Notes: generated by a model from the letters alone, not told the origin. Shown: positions 8,633-16,061, numbered from the stretch's first letter. The stretch: DNA of 64,000 nt from Actinomycetota bacterium (GCA_030018275.1 JASEGB010000007.1:28784-92783); one strand, 5' to 3'. Translations and numbers: made by a program.

Positions 8633-9097
8633 ATGCTTTGCAGTAAATGTGGGCAGGAAAATGAGAATAGGGCTAAATTTTGTGTAAGATGTGGTGCAGA
8701 ATTGGAGTCTCGGGAAGCCGATAGCACTATATCTTTTACGTCTATTGAGGAAGCCGAGGAAGAGGAAGCTGTAGTAGAAGAGGAACCATTGCCCGGCGAA
8801 AGAATCGTTTTGGTGGTTAAGAAAGGACCCATTGTGGGGCAAAGGTTTCCCATAGAGTCAAAGGAAATTACCTTGGGCAGAGATCCTCAAAGCGATATCT
8901 TTTTGAATGACATCACTGTCTCTCGCAAACATGCCAAAATCGCCACAACTCCCGATGGCATCATTATCACGGATGTCGGGAGCCTTAATGGAACCTATGT
9001 CAATGGAAAGAGAGTGGAAAGCACCTTTCTTAAACACGGTGACGAGCTACAGATTGGAAAGTTTAAGTTAATTTTTTTAACGGGGGGAACTTTATAA
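8633..9097 (+). CDS. GarA-like FHA domain protein with N-terminal zinc ribbon
   Basis: About 154 residues. Begins with a two-knuckle zinc ribbon (CSKCGQEN ... FCVRCGAEL), followed by an acidic, Glu-rich linker (residues 30-55) containing possible phospho-Thr sites, then a forkhead-associated domain (about 60-150) with ITLGRDPQSDI, SRKHAKI and GSLNGTYVNG, the residues that bind phosphothreonine. In mycobacteria and relatives, GarA lies directly before the MerR-type ftsR gene, as here, and regulates 2-oxoglutarate metabolism under Ser/Thr kinase control. Orthology is inferred from domain plus position. An upstream in-frame TTG at 8621 with AAGGGG 8 bases before it is an alternative start adding four residues. 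Confidence 0.75.
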   Translation: MLCSKCGQENENRAKFCVRCGAELESREADSTISFTSIEEAEEEEAVVEEEPLPGERIVLVVKKGPIVGQRFPIESKEITLGRDPQSDIFLNDITVSRKHAKIATTPDGIIITDVGSLNGTYVNGKRVESTFLKHGDELQIGKFKLIFLTGGTL

Positions 9098-9118
9098 TTT
9101 GAGCGGGGGAGAGAAACG

Positions 9119-9817
9119 ATGGCAAAGAGAGAAAGGAATTATATGACCATAGGCGAAGTCGTATCCAGACTTAAAGATAAGTTTCCAGGCCTTTCTATCA
9201 GCAAAGTTCGCTATCTCGAAGAGGAGGGGTTGATTAAACCCGAGCGCACTAAGGGGGGATATCGTAAATTTTCGGAGGAGAATATCAAACGCTTAGAGAC
9301 TATACTCAGGTTGCAAAAGAAAAAATTCTTGCCTCTGGATGTCATCAGGGAGAGACTAAGATTATTGGATAAGGGAGAATCCTTGCCTGAATTTGAGGAA
9401 GTCCCGCTGACCGAGTGTTATCCTTTTCCCGAAGAAACGCAAGTTTCTCTCGAAGATGTGTCCCAGCTAGCCGGTTTATCCACCGATGAGATAAAGGATC
9501 TGGAAAGTTTTGGAATTGTGAAACCAAAGCAGACAGAGGAGGGGAGAATTTTCAGCTCTCTTGATGTGAATATCATGCGGATTGCTCGAAGTCTCTCCAG
9601 ATATGGTATCGAACCTCGCCACCTTCGCATGTATGAAAATTTTGCCGAGCGAGAAGCATCCTTTTTTCAGCAGATTCTTCTGCCCACCTTAAAGCAGAAA
9701 AGTCCCGAGGGTCGGGAAAGAACTATCGAAAGGCTATCCGAGCTTGTAAAATTATCTGAGGAATTCAAAAGATTGGTGCTTCAAAAAACTCTTCGCTGCT
9801 ATTTCCCAGAACTTTAG
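9119..9817 (+). CDS. ftsR: FtsR-like MerR family transcriptional regulator
   Basis: 232 residues. Two MerR-like winged-helix units are visible: residues 8-80 (TIGEVVSRL, VRYLEEEGLIKPERTKGGYR) and 105-165 (LEDVSQLAGLSTDEI, RIFSSLDVNIM), followed by a helical C-terminal part. This two-unit layout and the position after a GarA-like gene match FtsR (Rv1828-type), which activates ftsZ in Corynebacterium. The start has GGGGGAGAG upstream, and the gene is 21 bases after the FHA gene, so they share a transcript. DNA target and effector are not visible from sequence. Confidence 0.8.
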   Translation: MAKRERNYMTIGEVVSRLKDKFPGLSISKVRYLEEEGLIKPERTKGGYRKFSEENIKRLETILRLQKKKFLPLDVIRERLRLLDKGESLPEFEEVPLTECYPFPEETQVSLEDVSQLAGLSTDEIKDLESFGIVKPKQTEEGRIFSSLDVNIMRIARSLSRYGIEPRHLRMYENFAEREASFFQQILLPTLKQKSPEGRERTIERLSELVKLSEEFKRLVLQKTLRCYFPEL

Positions 9818-9849
9818 CCTCACTCAAATATTATTTGTAGGGAACGCTA

Positions 9850-10344
9850 TTGTGTCATTATCTCCATCTTCAAGGCGAAAGGCATAAATTTATTGCCGAC
9901 CAAATGCTGGGCCGCCTTTCTAAATGGCTCCGCTTGATGGGTTATGATACCCTTTATTTCAAATCCATTGATGACATCGAACTCATCCGAATTGCCAGGA
10001 AACAGGGGAGAATTTTATTGACGAGGGATACGGGTCTTATAAGGAGAAGGATCGTGAAAAGTCGGGTGAGAGCGATATTCATAGAAGATGATTTATTGGA
10101 CAATCAGTTGAGACAGCTCATAAGAGAATTAAACCTAGATACCGAGAGGCTTTCCCCTCCGCTTTGTGTAGAGTGTAATTCTCCTTTGGAGGAAGTGCCC
10201 AGGGAGAGGGCCAGGGGACAGGTACCCAGCTATGTATATAGAACCCAAGATCAGTTTGTAGCATGCCCCGTTTGTGGCAGGTATTACTGGAGGGGAACCC
10301 ACTGGCAACATGTTAGAAAGAGAATTCGCACTCTGCTTAAGTGA
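9850..10344 (+). CDS. Mut7-C RNase-domain protein with zinc ribbon (DUF82)
   Basis: 164 residues, TTG start. The N-terminal two-thirds form a PIN-like Mut7-C domain with conserved acidic residues in ADQMLGRLSKWLRLMGYD and in LLTRD, likely metal ligands of a nuclease site. A zinc ribbon follows: CVECN ... CPVCGRYYWRGTHW, the usual Mut7-C ending. The family is predicted to be an RNase, without a defined bacterial substrate. It is separated by 32 bases from ftsR and reads the same way, facing a convergent membrane-protein gene that ends at 10348. Confidence 0.85.
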   Translation: MCHYLHLQGERHKFIADQMLGRLSKWLRLMGYDTLYFKSIDDIELIRIARKQGRILLTRDTGLIRRRIVKSRVRAIFIEDDLLDNQLRQLIRELNLDTERLSPPLCVECNSPLEEVPRERARGQVPSYVYRTQDQFVACPVCGRYYWRGTHWQHVRKRIRTLLK

Positions 10345-10347
10345 AGG

Positions 10348-10809
10348 TTATAGATAGTGATGCCGGCTGTGAATTGTGTAGTTAATCAGAAAGTTTAGTG
10401 AGAGAGGAACGATACCAATCATACAAAGAGCCGATGACAACAGAATTCCTCGCTTATTTTCCTTTAACGTCGAGATTATTGCGACGAGGCTCGTGATCAG
10501 GTAGTAAATCCACAGGGCTAAGGAGCCCATGGCTTTCGCATCTAAGAACCAGTTGCCTCCCCAGAAGGCCCTCGCTTTAAAGGATCCCGAAATAATCGCC
10601 GCGGTTAGAAGAAGAAAGCCAAAAGTAAGGTAAATACAGGTGAGTACGGAGCGGATTTTCTCAAGGGTAAGCCCATTTTGTTGCATTCTGCCTCGATCAT
10701 CCAATCTTTGAAGGGCAAGATATATACCGCCACTTAGGGCGGCGATTCCGAAGCAAACGTAACCCGATACCCCCAACATGGCGTGGGTAAGACAAATCTT
10801 CCAAACCAT
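10348..10809 (-). CDS. Small CcsA/CcmC-like membrane protein
   Basis: 153 residues with four hydrophobic segments (about 12-32, 55-77, 95-115, 120-142). The segment FWGGNWFLDAKAMGSLALW resembles the WG-x-x-W-x-x-D ... SL-x-x-W block of the cytochrome c assembly proteins CcsA and CcmC, where it follows the haem-handling loop. The protein is half the usual CcsA length and the tryptophan-rich motif is thinner, so it could be a minimal or diverged relative. A GGAGGAAG site precedes the ATG. It is transcribed divergently from the nuclease-fold gene at 10866. No other cytochrome genes are in the window. Confidence 0.6.
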   Translation of the reverse strand: MVWKICLTHAMLGVSGYVCFGIAALSGGIYLALQRLDDRGRMQQNGLTLEKIRSVLTCIYLTFGFLLLTAAIISGSFKARAFWGGNWFLDAKAMGSLALWIYYLITSLVAIISTLKENKRGILLSSALCMIGIVPLSLNFLINYTIHSRHHYL

Positions 10810-10865
10810 TTTTTTCTTCCTCCATCATCGATGAGTGATGAGTTTTTTGCTATAATTACCCCTAA

Positions 10866-11342
10866 ATGGGTATTATTATAAATGCAGTTTATATCCGGGA
10901 GTCAAAAAGAGCAACGATGGAAGTTTCAAAGGAAGAAAAGGTCCCAAAAGGGAATGGGTGGGGTGAAGACAAGGAAAGAGAAGAGATAAAATTCGCGCAT
11001 CCCAGCGAGAAACAGTGTGCCAAGATTTTGGATTTTTATGGCATAAAATGGCTTTATGAGCCCAGGACCTTTCCAATAGAATGGGACAAGAAGGGAAACG
11101 TGATACAGAGTTTTACCCCCGACTTCTACCTCCCAGATTTCGATCTTTACATCGAGTTAACCACCATGAGTCAAAAGTTGGTAACTAAAAAGAATAGAAA
11201 GGTAAGGAGACTGCGCGAGTTATACCCGAACATAAACATTAAAATCTTCTATCAGAAAGATTTTCGCAATCTTCTTTTAAAGTATGGGCTACATACAAAG
11301 CATTTCCCCGAAGGGCAGGCGAAGGACAAAGGGGAAAAGTAG
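10866..11342 (+). CDS. Conserved protein with restriction-endonuclease-like core
   Basis: 158 residues (108-142 if a later start such as ATG 10917 is used). The N-terminal 40 residues are charged and low-complexity. The core HPSEKQCAKILDFYGIKWLYEP ... FTPDFYLPDFDLYIELTT resembles a PD-(D/E)XK fold: Glu in the first helix, Asp in TPDFYLP and Glu in YIELTT, but with Thr where the catalytic Lys normally sits. A basic KKNRKVRRLRELYP helix follows. Function unknown; nuclease fold is an inference. It ends 26 bases before hpt and reads the same way. Confidence 0.6.
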   Translation: MGIIINAVYIRESKRATMEVSKEEKVPKGNGWGEDKEREEIKFAHPSEKQCAKILDFYGIKWLYEPRTFPIEWDKKGNVIQSFTPDFYLPDFDLYIELTTMSQKLVTKKNRKVRRLRELYPNINIKIFYQKDFRNLLLKYGLHTKHFPEGQAKDKGEK

Positions 11343-11368
11343 GGTATCAATGGGGGTGAAAACAGAAC

Positions 11369-11908
11369 GTGTTTGAGGATATAGAAAAAGTTTTATTTTC
11401 CGAGGAAGACATCAAAAAGAAAGTCAGGGAATTGGGCGAAAAGATATCTCAGGATTATAAAGGCAAAGATCTCCTATTGATAAGTGTACTTAGGGGAGGA
11501 GTGGTTTTTTTAGCCGATCTAATACGTCATATTTCAATCTCCGTTTCCGTTGATTTCATGGCCATATCCAGCTACGGTTCTACGACGGAATCGCTTGGTG
11601 TTGTAAAGTTGCTTAAAGATCTTGAAGAGAGCATTGATAAAAAACATGTATTAGTTGTGGAAGATATCATCGACACGGGGTTGACACTCAATTATTTACT
11701 CCGCAATTTACAATCAAGGCATCCAGCCAGTCTTAAAGTCTGTGCTTTACTGGACAAATCCGTTCGCCGGATAGTCGACATCCCCATAGATTATAAAGGC
11801 TTTGATGTACCCGATGTGTTTGTAGTTGGATATGGGCTGGATTATGAGCAGAAATATCGCAACCTTCCTTTCATTGGTATTTTAAAGCCTGAGGTTTACG
11901 GCGAGTAA
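11369..11908 (+). CDS. hpt: Hypoxanthine-guanine phosphoribosyltransferase
   Basis: 179 residues, GTG start at 11369 with a GGGGGTG site about 10 bases upstream. The PRPP-binding loop VLVVEDIIDTGLTLNYLL is intact, and LRGGVVFLADLIRHI and FDVPDVFVVGYGLDYEQKYRNLPFIG are standard for bacterial HPRT. It salvages hypoxanthine and guanine to IMP and GMP. With adenine deaminase at 16.7-18.4 kb, which feeds hypoxanthine, this gives a complete adenine-to-IMP salvage route in the window. Confidence 0.95.
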   Translation: MFEDIEKVLFSEEDIKKKVRELGEKISQDYKGKDLLLISVLRGGVVFLADLIRHISISVSVDFMAISSYGSTTESLGVVKLLKDLEESIDKKHVLVVEDIIDTGLTLNYLLRNLQSRHPASLKVCALLDKSVRRIVDIPIDYKGFDVPDVFVVGYGLDYEQKYRNLPFIGILKPEVYGE

Positions 11909-11944
11909 AAGGTAAAGAAATCCTGGATTAAGAGAAAAATAGAA

Positions 11945-12057
11945 AGAGCCCCAAGTAATCCTCAGCATCTTCCTTTTCAAAGAGCTTTACTTTATGATGA
12001 TATATTGGATGCCTTCCACTCTTCAAGTTGTTCTTTGTGAGAACTTCTTGGGGCTCC
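11945..12057 (-). ncRNA. Putative small RNA A, about 113 nt, own promoter and terminator
   Basis: A 10-base perfect inverted repeat (GAGCCCCAAG at 12056-12047, CTTGGGGCTC at 11955-11946, read on the - strand) closes a non-coding segment. Inside, GTTCT/AGAAC and GCATC/GATGC can form further stems. A promoter (TTGACT, 18 bases, TTAAAT) lies just upstream and predicts a start at the G of the closing stem. After the 3' arm the - strand reads TTTCTATTTTTC, a terminator-like U-rich tail. The first 13 bases after the GC clamp (CCCAAGAAGTTCT) are nearly the same as in small RNA B at 15.8 kb. No known RNA family was recognised. It lies between the convergent hpt and RlpA-type genes. Confidence 0.6.
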
Positions 12058-12064
12058 GAAACTT

Positions 12065-12094
12065 ATTTAAAACCAATAAGTAAGAAAAAGTCAA
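12065..12094 (-). promoter_or_regulatory. Predicted sigma-70-type promoter of small RNA A
   Basis: On the - strand, -35 TTGACT (12094-12089) and -10 TTAAAT (12070-12065) are separated by 18 bases; TTTAAA one base upstream gives 17. Expected transcription start is about 12057-12058, at the first bases of the closing stem of RNA A. Confidence 0.55.
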
Positions 12095-12191
12095 TATAAA
12101 ATTTTGGAATTTTTAAATTCTTTGAAGTTTCCCAAGTAAAAAAGCAAATTTTTTTATTTGAAACCGGAATAAGAAGCGGAAGGGGTGTGGT

Positions 12192-13238
12192 TTAAAATGC
12201 AGGTTCTAGTACCCCAGCCTGCACAAAGCCTAGTCCCAATCCTAGCGCTTGAGCTGCTGCTTTAGATAAGTCGAACATTCTCCCATCAATGAAGGGTCCT
12301 CTATCGTTGACTCGAACGACTATGTGTTTATCTCCATATGTTATTCCCAAGTAAGTTCCAAAGGGCAAAAAGGGTGAGGCACAAGTGAAGTCATTTTCAT
12401 TAAATATCTCTCCACTCGATGTCGAACGCCCATTAAATTCATTGCCGTACCAGCTGGCTACCCCATAGAATTTTAACCCAGTTGCTCTATAATTTTTGGG
12501 CATGGTTTCCCCGGTGATATAATGATCCATAACATATGGTTGAACATAACAGGGGACGGCCCTCACTTCTGCACAAAGGGGGAGACTATTTTTTGCCCTT
12601 TTCAACCTCTCTGATTGTTTTCTTTCTTCCTCTTGTTTCAGCAAATTCCGAAATTCTCGATCCATATTGATCAGAAGTCTTTGCTTTTTCGCCAACTTTG
12701 TCTTCAGAAGACCCAATTCAGCCTCTCTTCTTCGGCGCAATATTAATTGCTCCAATTTTTCCTTTGCTAGCTTTTCCCTCATTTGTTCAACCTTGGATTT
12801 TTTTCTTTGAATATCATCGATGAGTTTAAGGTCACACTCGATGATTCGGGACAAAATGGCAATTTTCGTCAAAAAGTCCTTAAAATCGCCAGCTCCAAGG
12901 AGAATTTCGAGAAATTGAACATTTCCATTTTTATAAATCTCTCTCAGCCGAGTGTTTAGAATGTTTCTTTTGATTCCTAAGTCCTCTTTCAGTGAATCTA
13001 ATTTGGAGTATATTTTGAGCATCTTTCTTCCGGTGACTTCAAGTTCGGAGTTGATGGCTAAGTAGATTTCCTGAGCGAAATCAATCTCAGCTTGAAGTTC
13101 TCTTATCTCTTTCGATACTTCGTCAACTTGGGATTTTTTCTCGCGCAGTGATTTGCTGGCACCGGCGTGAGCCAGGGAGGGAAAGAAAACAAAGATTAAG
13201 AGCAAGCATATTATCTTGGAGGATCTTCCGAGATTCAT
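12192..13238 (-). CDS. Secreted coiled-coil protein with RlpA-like double-psi beta-barrel
   Basis: 348 residues from ATG 13238, which has AAAGGAGG 6 bases upstream and opens directly into a signal peptide (IICLLLIFVFFPSLAHA). Residues 30-230 are a long coiled coil of the CwlO/PcsB/EnvC kind, including the helical-turn segment REIYKNGNVQFLEILLGAGDFKDFLTKI. The C-terminal 90 residues form an RlpA-like barrel: GVASWYGNEFNGRSTSSGE, LPFGT, VVRVNDRGPF and FDLSKAAAQALG. The Asp in VNDRGPF corresponds to the catalytic acid of RlpA/MltA-fold lytic enzymes. It stands back to back with an NlpC/P60 protein sharing the same coiled-coil design, 197 bases apart. Confidence 0.85.
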   Translation of the reverse strand: MNLGRSSKIICLLLIFVFFPSLAHAGASKSLREKKSQVDEVSKEIRELQAEIDFAQEIYLAINSELEVTGRKMLKIYSKLDSLKEDLGIKRNILNTRLREIYKNGNVQFLEILLGAGDFKDFLTKIAILSRIIECDLKLIDDIQRKKSKVEQMREKLAKEKLEQLILRRRREAELGLLKTKLAKKQRLLINMDREFRNLLKQEEERKQSERLKRAKNSLPLCAEVRAVPCYVQPYVMDHYITGETMPKNYRATGLKFYGVASWYGNEFNGRSTSSGEIFNENDFTCASPFLPFGTYLGITYGDKHIVVRVNDRGPFIDGRMFDLSKAAAQALGLGLGFVQAGVLEPAF

Positions 13239-13435
13239 CGCTTCCTCCTTTGCCTCATCTCTATTCTTATCGGTCAAAGGAGTTAAAATTTTATACAAAC
13301 TTTTTTGAAAAGAAGGAGATTTGCTTTCGGTACAGAACTTAAGGATAGAGACCTCCTGGACGATAAAAAAGACGATTAGTGTCATGAGAAAATTACTCAG
13401 CAATTTTTGAAGTAGTGATCGCTGGAGGGATTATA

Positions 13436-14611
13436 GTGATTGAAAAGAGTCGTTCCTTCTTAGGAGCTCTCTTCTGCATTTTGATCTTCTCCTTGATAAT
13501 CTTCATGGCAATTCCAACTTTTGCTACCCCCGCAGCTATAGAGCAAAAGAAGGCGGAAGCCGATCGCGTAAAAGCCCAGATCGAGGAAATGAACAGAGCT
13601 TTAGAGGAAGCGGTAGAACAGTATAACTCCGCTGCAGTTAAGCTTGAGGAAACCCAAAAGGCAATTGAGGAGAATAGGTTAAAGCTCGAGAAGGCTAAAG
13701 AGGAGCTGGCGCAAAACCAGAGGGTGCTCAATGAACGCATCGCTGGGATTTACAAACACGGGAAGGTAAATTTCATCTCTGTTCTACTTGCTACTAAAAG
13801 CTTCGATAATTTTTTGGTTCGTTTGGATTGGCTGGTCCGCATAGGGAAGCAAGACCTCGAAGTCTTGCGTCGGATTCAAAGGGTTAAGAGACAGATAGAG
13901 GAGATTGAATCGAAGCTGGAGGAAGAGAAAAGACGACGATTAGCATTAAGAGAGGAGCTTGAAGCAAAGAGGTGGCAGATTGAGGGGCAGATACGAGAAA
14001 GGAGAACATTCCTTTCAAGCGTTGAGGAAGAAATTGCCCGGTTGATTAGAGAAGAGGAAGAGAGACAAGCCAGGCTTAGGGCAGAAGCCCTGCGTCGAGC
14101 TCAGGAGGAGGCTCGACAGGCTGCTGAACGAAGGGCGAGAGAATCCTCGGAAGGGCGATCATCGGGAAATTCAGAAGGAGAGAAGCCAAAGGAGCCAGAA
14201 GAATCTAAAGGCAGTGATCCTCCCGCTAATCCCAGTAGGGGAAGAGAGGTTGTTTCCATTGCCATGAAATATATAGGTGCACCATATCATTGGGCGGGGG
14301 AGGGCCCTGGGGGTTGCCCAACGGGAGAACATTCAATCTGCTTTGACTGTTCTGGGTTCACCATGTACTTATACAAGCAGGTGGGAGTGACCCTTCCCCA
14401 TTCATCGGCAGCGCAATACCATCGCGGCAAACCCGTAAGTTATGACAACTTGAAGCCAGGAGATCTCGTATTCTTTGGCAGGGATGGCATCTCCCATGTG
14501 GGCATTTACATTGGTAATGGAAATTTTATTCATGCTTCAACGAATGGGGATGCGGTTAAAGTCCAGACTCTAAGCTCTCGCTCCGATTACATTGGAGCTT
14601 GCCGTCTTTAA
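13436..14611 (+). CDS. NlpC/P60 peptidoglycan hydrolase with CwlO-type coiled coil
   Basis: 391 residues from GTG 13436 (GGAGGG at 13424-13429, 6-base spacing); an in-frame GTG at 13415 lacks a site. Signal peptide ends near PTFATP. A coiled coil (about 35-225) contains IYKHGKVNFISVLLATKSFDNFLVRLDWL, a match to the corresponding part of the divergent RlpA-type protein. A Pro/Ser/Glu-rich linker leads to an NlpC/P60 domain with Cys in CFDCSGF, His in SHVGIYIGNG and the final His in NFIHAS. Such enzymes cut the D-Glu to meso-diaminopimelate bond of stem peptides, and the coiled coil usually serves for regulation by FtsEX-like partners. Confidence 0.9.
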   Translation: MIEKSRSFLGALFCILIFSLIIFMAIPTFATPAAIEQKKAEADRVKAQIEEMNRALEEAVEQYNSAAVKLEETQKAIEENRLKLEKAKEELAQNQRVLNERIAGIYKHGKVNFISVLLATKSFDNFLVRLDWLVRIGKQDLEVLRRIQRVKRQIEEIESKLEEEKRRRLALREELEAKRWQIEGQIRERRTFLSSVEEEIARLIREEEERQARLRAEALRRAQEEARQAAERRARESSEGRSSGNSEGEKPKEPEESKGSDPPANPSRGREVVSIAMKYIGAPYHWAGEGPGGCPTGEHSICFDCSGFTMYLYKQVGVTLPHSSAAQYHRGKPVSYDNLKPGDLVFFGRDGISHVGIYIGNGNFIHASTNGDAVKVQTLSSRSDYIGACRL

Positions 14612-14745
14612 TTTTTGGCTCTTTTGAATTTCCCCCCTTATACCGCTGTCCCCTGGTATTCCCCGTACTTATTTTGACTCATTTTGTAGGATTTTTTAAT
14701 CCGCGAGCGAATCTTCTTATAAACGAGTCTGGGAAAGGAGCTGGC

Positions 14746-15048
14746 GTGGTCTTAGATCCAAGGAAATATTATAATGAAGAATGCTATGCTCTCCAGAATT
14801 GCATGCATTGTGGGGACTGCATCGCCTTTGCTCTGAGGTATCTTAGGGAGGCGGAATTAGCTCCGGATAAGAGGGAGGACGCGGCGACAAGAAAAAGAAG
14901 AACGGTCATAAAATTCATTCTCTCGACGATAGCGTCGGAAAATCTTCCTTGTGAAAAGGCACTTTCTCTCGTGGATTTAAAGACCTATGTAAACAAACTT
15001 TTGCAGGGGGAAGGAGAACTCCCCATCTGTCATTATGAATTTAGATAA
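14746..15048 (+). CDS. Small cysteine-containing protein of unknown function
   Basis: 100 residues from GTG 14746, which has AAAGGAG at 14734-14740. No family recognised. A CMHCGDC cluster sits at residues 19-25, with further Cys near 67 and 95, suggesting a metal site. The middle is basic and helical. The frame is open further upstream to 14599, but that part overlaps the end of the NlpC/P60 gene and lacks a ribosome-binding site, so it is probably not translated. Confidence 0.55.
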   Translation: MVLDPRKYYNEECYALQNCMHCGDCIAFALRYLREAELAPDKREDAATRKRRTVIKFILSTIASENLPCEKALSLVDLKTYVNKLLQGEGELPICHYEFR

Positions 15049-15063
15049 CGGGAGAGATAATAC

Positions 15064-15504
15064 GTGCCTCCTAGGTTGGGGAAATACCGCACGAAACGTT
15101 TGCACGAGATGTTCTGTTGGATAACTTTGGGTTTTACCCTCCTTACCATAGTTTTCATTGCATATGTCTCTTTTCACGGACGATTCGTGGTTAAACCTGT
15201 ACCAAGGGTTTCTGTAAAGAAAGGGGAGGAAAAGCGGGAGAAACAATCACAGACTGGGCCAAAGCAGGTTGTCAAGGAACCAATAAAGGTCATTGGAGAG
15301 ATAATGGTAGTCATTGATGGACTTAACTTCCGCTCCTCTCCAGAGAGAGCTTCGGATAATGTTATAAGCGTTTTAAGGAAAGGAGTAAAGCTAAAGGTGG
15401 TCTCAAAAATCGAGGGGTGGTACAAGGTGGTTACCCCCGATGGCAAAAGGGGGTATGTTTCCGCCCACCCTAGATACGTGAGGATTCTTAAAATGAAACA
15501 ATGA
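15064..15504 (+). CDS. Membrane-anchored bacterial SH3 domain protein
   Basis: 146 residues, GTG start. A basic N-terminus and one membrane segment (about residues 18-38, WITLGFTLLTIVFIAYV) are followed by a charged linker and a bacterial SH3 domain (about 78-146) with LNFRSSPERASDNVISVLRKG and WYKVVTPDGKRGYVSA. SH3b domains bind peptidoglycan, so this is likely an extracytoplasmic wall-binding protein. It lies 15 bases after the Cys-containing small gene. Confidence 0.8.
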   Translation: MPPRLGKYRTKRLHEMFCWITLGFTLLTIVFIAYVSFHGRFVVKPVPRVSVKKGEEKREKQSQTGPKQVVKEPIKVIGEIMVVIDGLNFRSSPERASDNVISVLRKGVKLKVVSKIEGWYKVVTPDGKRGYVSAHPRYVRILKMKQ

Positions 15505-15514
15505 GGGAGCAAAG

Positions 15515-15814
15515 TTGAGAAAGATTTTTGGGAAGGCCAAGGATTTTTATCGAGCAAGGATCGTGAGGATAGAAGAGGAGACCCCTCCCGATTTTGATTG
15601 GAGGGAAGACATACTTTATCGGTCGCCGCCTGAGTACAGGGAAAAAGTTCGGATTAGATACGATGTGGAGATAGTGAGCATGGATAGTGGAGCGACTCAT
15701 CTAGTGAAAAGTTGTAAAATTCGTGAAAAAGCGGAGTCTGAACTCGAAAAGATAGAGGAGGACCTCGAGGATTTAACCAAAATGCAGTTTGGGAGGAAAT
15801 ATAAATTGGAATAA
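15515..15814 (+). CDS. Hypothetical protein, 99 residues
   Basis: TTG start with GAGGGAGC upstream, 10 bases after the SH3 gene. No family recognised. The sequence is highly charged: a basic N-terminus, a Pro/Asp-rich middle (EEETPPDFDWREDI) and an acidic helical C-terminal third. No membrane segment, signal or cysteine cluster except one Cys. Its intact ribosome-binding site and operon position favour a real gene. Confidence 0.5.
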   Translation: MRKIFGKAKDFYRARIVRIEEETPPDFDWREDILYRSPPEYREKVRIRYDVEIVSMDSGATHLVKSCKIREKAESELEKIEEDLEDLTKMQFGRKYKLE

Positions 15815-15821
15815 ATGAAAT

Positions 15822-15993
15822 GTCCCAAGAAGCCTTCCTTGAGTCACCCCCTACTTACAAACCTTCCCATTTCATACTCCGCAATTGTTCCTTTACTCTA
15901 GCTAACCTCACAGCCAGCTATTTCGATTCCCAACTTTGGAGCTGCTACTGGTACGATTGCTTTCGGAGTTCACCTCTTAGGACTTCTTGGGAC
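15822..15993 (-). ncRNA. Putative small RNA B, about 172 nt, with paired ends
   Basis: On the - strand, GTCCCAAGAAG (15993-15983) and CTTCTTGGGAC (15832-15822) pair perfectly and close the molecule; TCCT/AGGA extends the stem. Inside, ACTCC and GCAAT pair with ATTGC and GGAGT, and the tip is an 8-base hairpin (TAGCTGGC, loop TGTGAG, GTTAGCTA at 15923-15902). A near-consensus promoter predicts a start exactly at the first G. After the 3' arm comes a U-rich TTTCATTTATT. The long rod with an internal unpaired region and paired ends is of 6S-RNA size and shape, but I cannot confirm that family; it could be a lineage-specific RNA. No open frame of interest crosses it. Confidence 0.65.
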
Positions 15994-15999
15994 AAATAA

Positions 16000-16028
16000 A
16001 AATTATCACATCTTCAAATGAATGTCAA
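16000..16028 (-). promoter_or_regulatory. Near-consensus promoter of small RNA B
   Basis: On the - strand, TTGACA (16028-16023), a 17-base spacer and TAATTT (16005-16000). The predicted start is G at 15993, the first base of the closing stem of RNA B. This is one of the best promoter matches in the window. Confidence 0.7.
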
Positions 16029-16061
16029 TAAAATTTTTTACTCCATTTTCAGATGTTTATT

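Noticed and set aside
15822..15993. T-box, SRP RNA, tmRNA or RNase P RNA in the 15.8-16.0 kb region
   Set aside because: Length and conserved motifs of these RNAs do not fit; only a 6S-like shape remains possible.
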